11,258 nt of DNA from positions 1 through 11,258 of the forward strand of contig NZ_DATCRY010000243.1 of NCBI RefSeq assembly GCF_036568765.1, written 5' to 3'. The position numbers and the translations under genes were made by a program. The notes beneath the pieces were generated by a model, which ran no database searches, had not been told where the DNA came from, and saw only the letters and a list, made by a program, of their open reading frames with translations. Positions 7,716 to 11,258 of the stretch are shown here, in pieces. The stretch comes from GSA-30 sp036568765. Its GTDB lineage: Bacteria > Pseudomonadota > Gammaproteobacteria > Xanthomonadales > Rhodanobacteraceae. The number at the start of each line of letters is the position of its first letter. Within the stretch, counting starts at the first letter, position 1.

Positions 7716-7762
7716 GACCTGTCGCCGCTGCATTCCTGATTCTTTTTAAAGCTCCCACGCCC

Positions 7763-9346
7763 ATGACCAATATCCACACCGACAAAATCCTCATCCTCGA
7801 TTTCGGCGCGCAGTACACCCAGCTCATCGCCCGGCGTATCCGCGAGATCGGCGTTTATTGCGAAATCTGGGCCTGGGATCATGATCCGGCGGAAATTGCA
7901 GGCTTCGGTGCCAAGGGCATTATTCTTTCCGGCGGCCCCGAGTCGACCACGCTCCAGGGTGCTCCCAGGGCGCCGCAGGAAGTCTTCGACGCAGGCCTGC
8001 CGATCCTCGGTATCTGCTACGGTATGCAAACCCTGGCGGCGCAGCTTGGCGGTGCCACCGAGGCCGCCGATGCACGTGAGTTCGGTCATGCCACGGTGGA
8101 GATCGTTGCCGAAGATAGTCTGCTCAAGGGCCTGACCGATCATCCGGCCGACAGGCAAGCCTTGGACGTGTGGATGAGTCATGGCGATCACGTTGCCGTC
8201 GCGCCGCCCGGTTTCACCATCACCGGCTGCACCGACCGTGTGCCGGTAGCGACCATGTCCAACGAAGACAAGCGCTGGTACGGTGTGCAGTTCCACCCGG
8301 AAGTGACACATACGAAGCAGGGCGAAGCGCTGTTGCGCCGCTTTGTCGCCGACATCTGCGGTTGCCGTACCTTGTGGACCGCCGCCAATATCATCGAAGA
8401 CCAGATCGCGCGCGTGCGCGAGCAGGTAGGTGGCGACCAGGTGTTGCTCGGCCTGTCCGGCGGCGTCGATTCCTCGGTGGTCGCCGCACTCCTGCATCGT
8501 GCTATCGGTGACAAGCTGACCTGCGTGTTTGTCGATACCGGCCTGTTGCGTTGGCAGGAAGGCGACCAGGTCATGGCGACCATGGCCCAGCACATGGGCG
8601 TGAAAGTCATCCGCGTGAACGCTGCGCAGCGCTACTTCGATGCATTGGCCGGAGTCAGCGATCCGGAAGCCAAGCGCAAAATCATCGGCGGCCTGTTCAT
8701 CGAAATCTTTGACGAAGAATCGGCCAAGCTCACCCAGGCCAGCGGCGGTCAGGTCAAATGGCTGGCGCAGGGCACCATTTATCCCGACGTCATCGAGTCG
8801 GCCGGCAGCAAGACCGGCAAGGCGCATGTCATCAAGAGCCATCACAACGTCGGTGGCCTGCCTGAGCACATGAAGCTCAAACTGGTCGAGCCGCTGCGCG
8901 AGCTGTTCAAGGACGAAGTGCGTCGCATCGGCGTCGAACTCGGCCTGCCGCGCGAAATGGTTTACCGTCACCCGTTCCCGGGTCCGGGCCTGGGCGTGCG
9001 CATCCTGGGCGAAGTGAAACAGGAATATGCCGAGATCCTCGCGCGCGCCGATGCCATCTTTATCGAAGAGCTGCGTCGTTGGGACCTTTACGACAAGACC
9101 AGCCAGGCATTTGCCGTATTCCTGCCGGTTAAATCGGTGGGTGTCGTTGGCGATGCGCGTGCTTACGAATGGGTGATTGCGTTGCGCGCTGTGGAAACCA
9201 TCGACTTCATGACGGCACATTGGGCACAGTTGCCGTACGACTTTCTTGGTCGGGTCTCCAACAGAATTATCAATGAATTGCGTGGTGTTTCTCGCGTGGT
9301 TTATGACATCAGCGGCAAGCCGCCTGCGACGATCGAGTGGGAGTGA
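7763..9346 (+). CDS. guaA: GMP synthase (glutamine-hydrolysing)
   Basis: GuaA converts XMP to GMP using ATP and ammonia released from glutamine. The 527-aa product has the full two-part architecture. A class I amidotransferase domain has nucleophile Cys85 in GICYGMQ and the His178/Glu180 partners in QFHPE. The ATP-pyrophosphatase domain has the P-loop SGGVDSS at 232-238, and the C-terminal dimerisation domain carries RHPFPGPGLGVRI and ends in TIEWE. The start at 7763 matches the family N-terminus (ILILDFGAQYTQLI), although no Shine-Dalgarno is visible before it. A weak TTGACC (7714-7719), embedded in the guaB terminator tail, could act as a -35 box but has no convincing -10. The 3' end of guaA is a recognised integration site for genomic islands, and an integrase gene follows here. 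Confidence 0.98.
   Translation: MTNIHTDKILILDFGAQYTQLIARRIREIGVYCEIWAWDHDPAEIAGFGAKGIILSGGPESTTLQGAPRAPQEVFDAGLPILGICYGMQTLAAQLGGATEAADAREFGHATVEIVAEDSLLKGLTDHPADRQALDVWMSHGDHVAVAPPGFTITGCTDRVPVATMSNEDKRWYGVQFHPEVTHTKQGEALLRRFVADICGCRTLWTAANIIEDQIARVREQVGGDQVLLGLSGGVDSSVVAALLHRAIGDKLTCVFVDTGLLRWQEGDQVMATMAQHMGVKVIRVNAAQRYFDALAGVSDPEAKRKIIGGLFIEIFDEESAKLTQASGGQVKWLAQGTIYPDVIESAGSKTGKAHVIKSHHNVGGLPEHMKLKLVEPLRELFKDEVRRIGVELGLPREMVYRHPFPGPGLGVRILGEVKQEYAEILARADAIFIEELRRWDLYDKTSQAFAVFLPVKSVGVVGDARAYEWVIALRAVETIDFMTAHWAQLPYDFLGRVSNRIINELRGVSRVVYDISGKPPATIEWE
9319..9346 (+). other. Probable attL core within the 3' end of guaA
   Basis: The last coding bases of guaA, through GAGTGGGAGTGA at the stop (9335-9346), border a repeat-rich non-coding region and a tyrosine recombinase gene in the same orientation. 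Integrases of this type commonly recombine within a gene's 3' end so that the incoming copy restores the coding sequence, and guaA 3' ends are known targets. The exact crossover cannot be fixed without the right-hand attR copy, which is outside the window; the limits given are approximate. Confidence 0.5.
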
Positions 9347-9364
9347 AATTACGTCCTTCGAGGA

Positions 9365-9443
9365 CTATCGCCAGCTATCGAAAAACTGACGTAACTTGTT
9401 GATATAGAAAGAAATGCGTCGCGGCAGCTATCGGTGGCTATCG
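9365..9443. repeat. Two phased CTATCG repeat pairs beside attL
   Basis: CTATCG occurs at 9365-9370 and 9375-9380, then again at 9428-9433 and 9438-9443. Within each pair the copies are exactly 10 bp apart, one helical turn, and the two pairs are 63 bp apart, about six turns. CAGCTATCG is shared by the second and third copies, and CTATCGCC by the first and fourth. The layout suggests binding sites for two protein units on the same DNA face, such as an excisionase, a directionality factor or the integrase itself. Confidence 0.6.
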
Positions 9444-9473
9444 CCGGCCAGCAGAAAAAGTTGGCGGTAGAGC

Positions 9474-9630
9474 TGACGGTAAAAATCGAGGCCGGATTAA
9501 GACACTCTCGTTCACTATTCAGACTTTTACCGTCTTTGACGGTAAAAGCCTTCTCGGGAATGCTTGTTTCATGCGGCTTTCCGGGCATCAGCAGGTCTCC
9601 AGGTCCTTGACGGTAAAACCTGACGGTAAA
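9474..9630. repeat. TGACGGTAAA repeats upstream of the integrase gene
   Basis: Exact TGACGGTAAA copies occur at 9474-9483, 9537-9546, 9608-9617 and 9621-9630. A degenerate copy TGGCGGTAGA is at 9462-9471. The second copy forms one arm of a perfect inverted repeat, CTTTTACCGTC (9524-9534) and GACGGTAAAAG (9538-9548), around TTT. The last copy also forms a small hairpin, TGACGG...CCGTCA (9621-9637), just ahead of the integrase ribosome-binding site. The 10-bp size and the place between attL and the recombinase gene fit arm-type binding sites for the integrase N-terminal domain. They could also be autoregulatory operators. Confidence 0.7.
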
Positions 9631-9656
9631 GCCGTCACAAGCCGGAGGAAACCTCG

Positions 9657-10913
9657 ATGCTTACTGACGCAGCACTACGAAATCTGAAGCCTAAGTCCAA
9701 GATTTATAAGGCTTCTGACCGAGACGGAATGTACGTGACGGTATCGCCCAGCGGTACTGTCACCTTCCGCTACGACTACCGCCTCAACGGCCGCCGCGAG
9801 ACGCTGACCCTCGGGCGCTACGGCCCCGGTGGCATCTCACTGGCGATGGCGCGCGAACTGCTCCTGGACGCGCGCAAAGCCGTGCTCAAGGGCACCTCGC
9901 CTGCGCTCGAAAAGCAACGCGAGAAACGCCGGGTGGTCGCCATCAAGACCTTCGGCGCGGCGATGGACACCTGGCTGGCCAACGCACGATTGGCCGACAG
10001 CACCCGCGCCATGCGCAAGCACATCATCGACCGGGATATCCTGCCGGTCTTCCAGAATCGTCTGCTGACCGAGATCCAAGCCGAAGACTTGCGGGCCTTG
10101 TGCAACAAGGTCAAGGAACGCGGGGCGCCAGCCACCGCGGTCCAGATTCGGGACATCGTGAAGCAGGTTTATGTCTACGCCATCGCCCACGGCGAAAAGG
10201 TGGACAACCCCGCCGACAGCGTGGGCGCGGCGTCGATCGCCACCTTCGTTCCGAAAGATCGCGCCCTGTCGCCGCTGGAAATCCGACTGTTCGTGCAACA
10301 GATGGAGTCGGTGGCGACCTACCCCACCATCAAGCTGGCGCTGCGCCTGATCCTGCTGACGCTGGTGCGCAAGAGCGAACTGATCCAGGCCACTTGGGAT
10401 GAGGTCGATTTCGAGAGCAAGACCTGGACGATCCCGAAGCAGCGGATGAAGGGACGCAATCCGCACGTGGTCTATCTCTCGCGCCAGACGCTTGACATCT
10501 TCGTGACGCTGCACGCCTGCGCGGCCGGCTCAAGGTTCGTTTTTCCCTCCCGTTACGACGCCGAGCGGTTCATGTCCAATGCGACCTTGAATCGGGTCAC
10601 GCAGCTCATCGCGGAGGCGGCAAAGACCAAGGGGCTGCCGCTGCAACCGTTCACCGTCCACGACTTGCGCCGTACCGGCTCGACGCTGTTGAACGAAATC
10701 GGCTTCAACCGCGACTGGATCGAGAAGTGCCTGGCGCACGAGGACGGGCGTTCCTCGCGCTCGGTCTACAACAAGGCTGAGTACGCCGAGCAGCGGCGCC
10801 ACATGCTGCAAGAGTGGGCCAACCTGGTCGATGCTTGGGGTAGTGGGCAGACCTACGTGCCAACGCTGTTGCCGAAGAACGTAGTCGTGCCGACGTTGAG
10901 CGCGGTAGCTTGA
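9657..10913 (+). CDS. Tyrosine recombinase integrase (DUF4102, P4-type)
   Basis: This enzyme would cut and rejoin DNA at attB/attP to insert or excise the element. The 418-aa product has an N-terminal arm-binding DUF4102 domain (about 1-90; LTDAALRNLKPKSKIYKASD, then LTLGRYGPGGISLAMAR), a SAM-like core-binding domain (about 97-190) and a catalytic domain from about 203. Catalytic residues are all present: Arg238 in LVRKSEL, the hairpin Lys265 in MKGRNPH, His335 and Arg338 in HDLRRT, His361 in CLAHED and the nucleophile Tyr371 in VYNKAEY. The enzyme therefore looks active. The ATG at 9657 has a strong GGAGGAA (9644-9650) six bases upstream. It points away from guaA with its N-terminus nearest the attachment site. 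The tail after about residue 395 is family-variable. Confidence 0.96.
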   Translation: MLTDAALRNLKPKSKIYKASDRDGMYVTVSPSGTVTFRYDYRLNGRRETLTLGRYGPGGISLAMARELLLDARKAVLKGTSPALEKQREKRRVVAIKTFGAAMDTWLANARLADSTRAMRKHIIDRDILPVFQNRLLTEIQAEDLRALCNKVKERGAPATAVQIRDIVKQVYVYAIAHGEKVDNPADSVGAASIATFVPKDRALSPLEIRLFVQQMESVATYPTIKLALRLILLTLVRKSELIQATWDEVDFESKTWTIPKQRMKGRNPHVVYLSRQTLDIFVTLHACAAGSRFVFPSRYDAERFMSNATLNRVTQLIAEAAKTKGLPLQPFTVHDLRRTGSTLLNEIGFNRDWIEKCLAHEDGRSSRSVYNKAEYAEQRRHMLQEWANLVDAWGSGQTYVPTLLPKNVVVPTLSAVA

Positions 10914-10925
10914 AACAGAGGCATG

Positions 10926-10961
10926 GTTGTCACTTGACAACATGCCGATCATCCTCATACT
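10926..10961 (+). promoter_or_regulatory. Candidate operator palindrome and promoter of the HicA-like gene
   Basis: GTTGTCA CT TGACAAC (10926-10941) is a perfect 16-bp palindrome. Its right arm contains the consensus -35 hexamer TTGACA (10934-10939), and CATACT (10956-10961), matching four of six -10 bases, follows after 16 bases. A repressor bound to the palindrome would block the -35 box. One difficulty is that the predicted transcription start near 10968 falls after GGAGA (10962-10966), so that ribosome-binding site would be lost from this transcript. Confidence 0.5.
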
Positions 10962-10972
10962 GGAGACCGCTG

Positions 10973-11251
10973 ATGGCTCGCTCCCCTCATCCGAAGAAAG
11001 AGGTCGAGGAAGCTCTCAGGCACGCCGAAGGGCAGGGCTGGTGCGTCGAAGTCGGCGGCAGCCACGCCTGGGGGCGGATGTATTGCCCGTACAACGACGA
11101 GGAATGCCGCTGCGGCGAGTTCTGCATCACCAGCGTATGGAGCACGCCGAAGAACCCTGGCAACCACGCACGCGCCCTGCGGCGCGTTGTGGACAACTGC
11201 ACCACGCACCGCAAGCGGCACGAGGCTGAAGGTGGTGCCGAGGAGTTGTGA
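10973..11251 (+). CDS. Small Cys-rich HicA-like protein (possible toxin)
   Basis: This is a 92-aa hypothetical protein. Its layout recalls the HicA dsRBD-like toxin fold: an N-terminal helix with KKEVEEALRHAEGQGW, a strand, then VEVGGSHAWGRMYCP, where HicA proteins carry a key His in a GSH motif (here Ser30-His31). A second strand and a C-terminal helix, NHARALRRVVDNC, follow. Four Cys (38, 45, 47, 51) cluster in the loop between the predicted strands, and a metal site is possible. The ATG at 10973 has GGAGA (10962-10966) six bases upstream; the in-frame ATG at 10910 overlaps the integrase gene, adds 21 unlikely residues and is rejected. Another ATG follows the stop by one base, suggesting a coupled partner. 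Toxin function is inferred, not shown; it could instead be a non-toxic RNA-binding protein. Confidence 0.75.
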   Translation: MARSPHPKKEVEEALRHAEGQGWCVEVGGSHAWGRMYCPYNDEECRCGEFCITSVWSTPKNPGNHARALRRVVDNCTTHRKRHEAEGGAEEL

Positions 11252-11252
11252 G

Positions 11253-11258
11253 ATGGAA
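11253..11258 (+). CDS. Start of a following gene (two codons visible)
   Basis: ATGGAA begins one base after the stop of the HicA-like gene, and GAGGAG inside that gene's last codons (11240-11245) sits seven bases upstream as a ribosome-binding site. This is the spacing of a translationally coupled pair. Nothing can be said about the product from two codons; by analogy with HicA systems an antitoxin or DNA-binding partner would be expected here. Confidence 0.4.

Larger units (their letters stand above)
9347..11258 (+). mobile_element. Left end of a guaA-integrated genomic island (continues past window)
   Basis: Everything from the guaA stop to the window edge looks foreign to the housekeeping block. 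It contains a non-coding stretch full of short direct and inverted repeats (9347-9656), a DUF4102-type integrase gene, and a small HicA-like gene with its own candidate promoter and operator. No conjugation, phage structural or transposase gene is visible in the portion present, so the element type (ICE, mobilisable island or prophage remnant) is undecided. Confidence 0.72.

Noticed and set aside
7682..9220. 512-aa open frame on the minus strand opposite guaA
   Set aside because: It lies antisense to guaA, whose active-site motifs are all intact. The minus-strand translation has no recognisable family.
9524..9548. Intrinsic terminator downstream of guaA
   Set aside because: The 11-bp inverted repeat has a 3-nt loop but no T-tract on its 3' side, and it shares sequence with the direct repeats, so a protein-binding palindrome is more likely.
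9349..9588. 79-aa minus-strand open frame between guaA and the integrase gene
   Set aside because: It runs across the short direct and inverted repeats, has no Shine-Dalgarno sequence and no recognisable domain. The region is better explained as attachment-site and regulatory DNA.
9349..9630. CRISPR-like array of short repeats
   Set aside because: The repeated units are only 6-10 bp, the spacing is irregular (13-71 bp) and one copy is inverted, which does not fit CRISPR repeats and spacers.

Overview
The window is a GC-rich gammaproteobacterial chromosome segment. Gene order (yfgM-bamB-der, then folD-guaB-guaA) and the protein sequences point to the Xanthomonadales, most likely a Rhodanobacteraceae-type bacterium such as Dyella, Rhodanobacter or Luteibacter. 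The genus is a judgement from memory of these families and was not computed.

Positions 1-3191 hold an envelope and ribosome-biogenesis operon on the plus strand. It comprises the 3' part of yfgM (membrane-anchored periplasmic TPR protein), bamB (outer-membrane assembly lipoprotein, overlapping yfgM by ATGA) and der (double-Era GTPase). Positions 3192-4606 hold a rhodanese-ThiF/MoeB-type adenylyltransferase with the rhodanese domain at the N-terminus, flanked on both sides by related C-rich/G-rich intergenic repeats in opposite orientation. A RimJ/RimL-type GNAT acetyltransferase lies on the minus strand (4607-5176), divergent from folD.

Positions 5251-9346 are a one-carbon and purine block: folD (10-formyl-THF supply), guaB (IMP to XMP) and guaA (XMP to GMP). 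A strong intrinsic terminator lies between guaB and guaA, so these two consecutive pathway steps are probably not simply co-transcribed.

At the guaA stop codon the ordinary chromosome appears to end and an integrated element to begin. A 310-bp non-coding stretch rich in short repeats (two helically phased CTATCG pairs, four exact TGACGGTAAA copies and one inverted copy) leads into a 418-aa DUF4102-type tyrosine recombinase. Downstream is a small Cys-rich protein with a HicA-like GGSH motif, preceded by a perfect 16-bp palindrome that overlaps a consensus -35 box. A further gene seems to start 1 nt after its stop, at the window edge. The 3' end of guaA is a known integration hotspot, so I read this as the left (attL) end of a genomic island or integrative element whose cargo and right end lie beyond the window. 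The attL repeats and the HicA-like pair are the least routine parts of the sequence.
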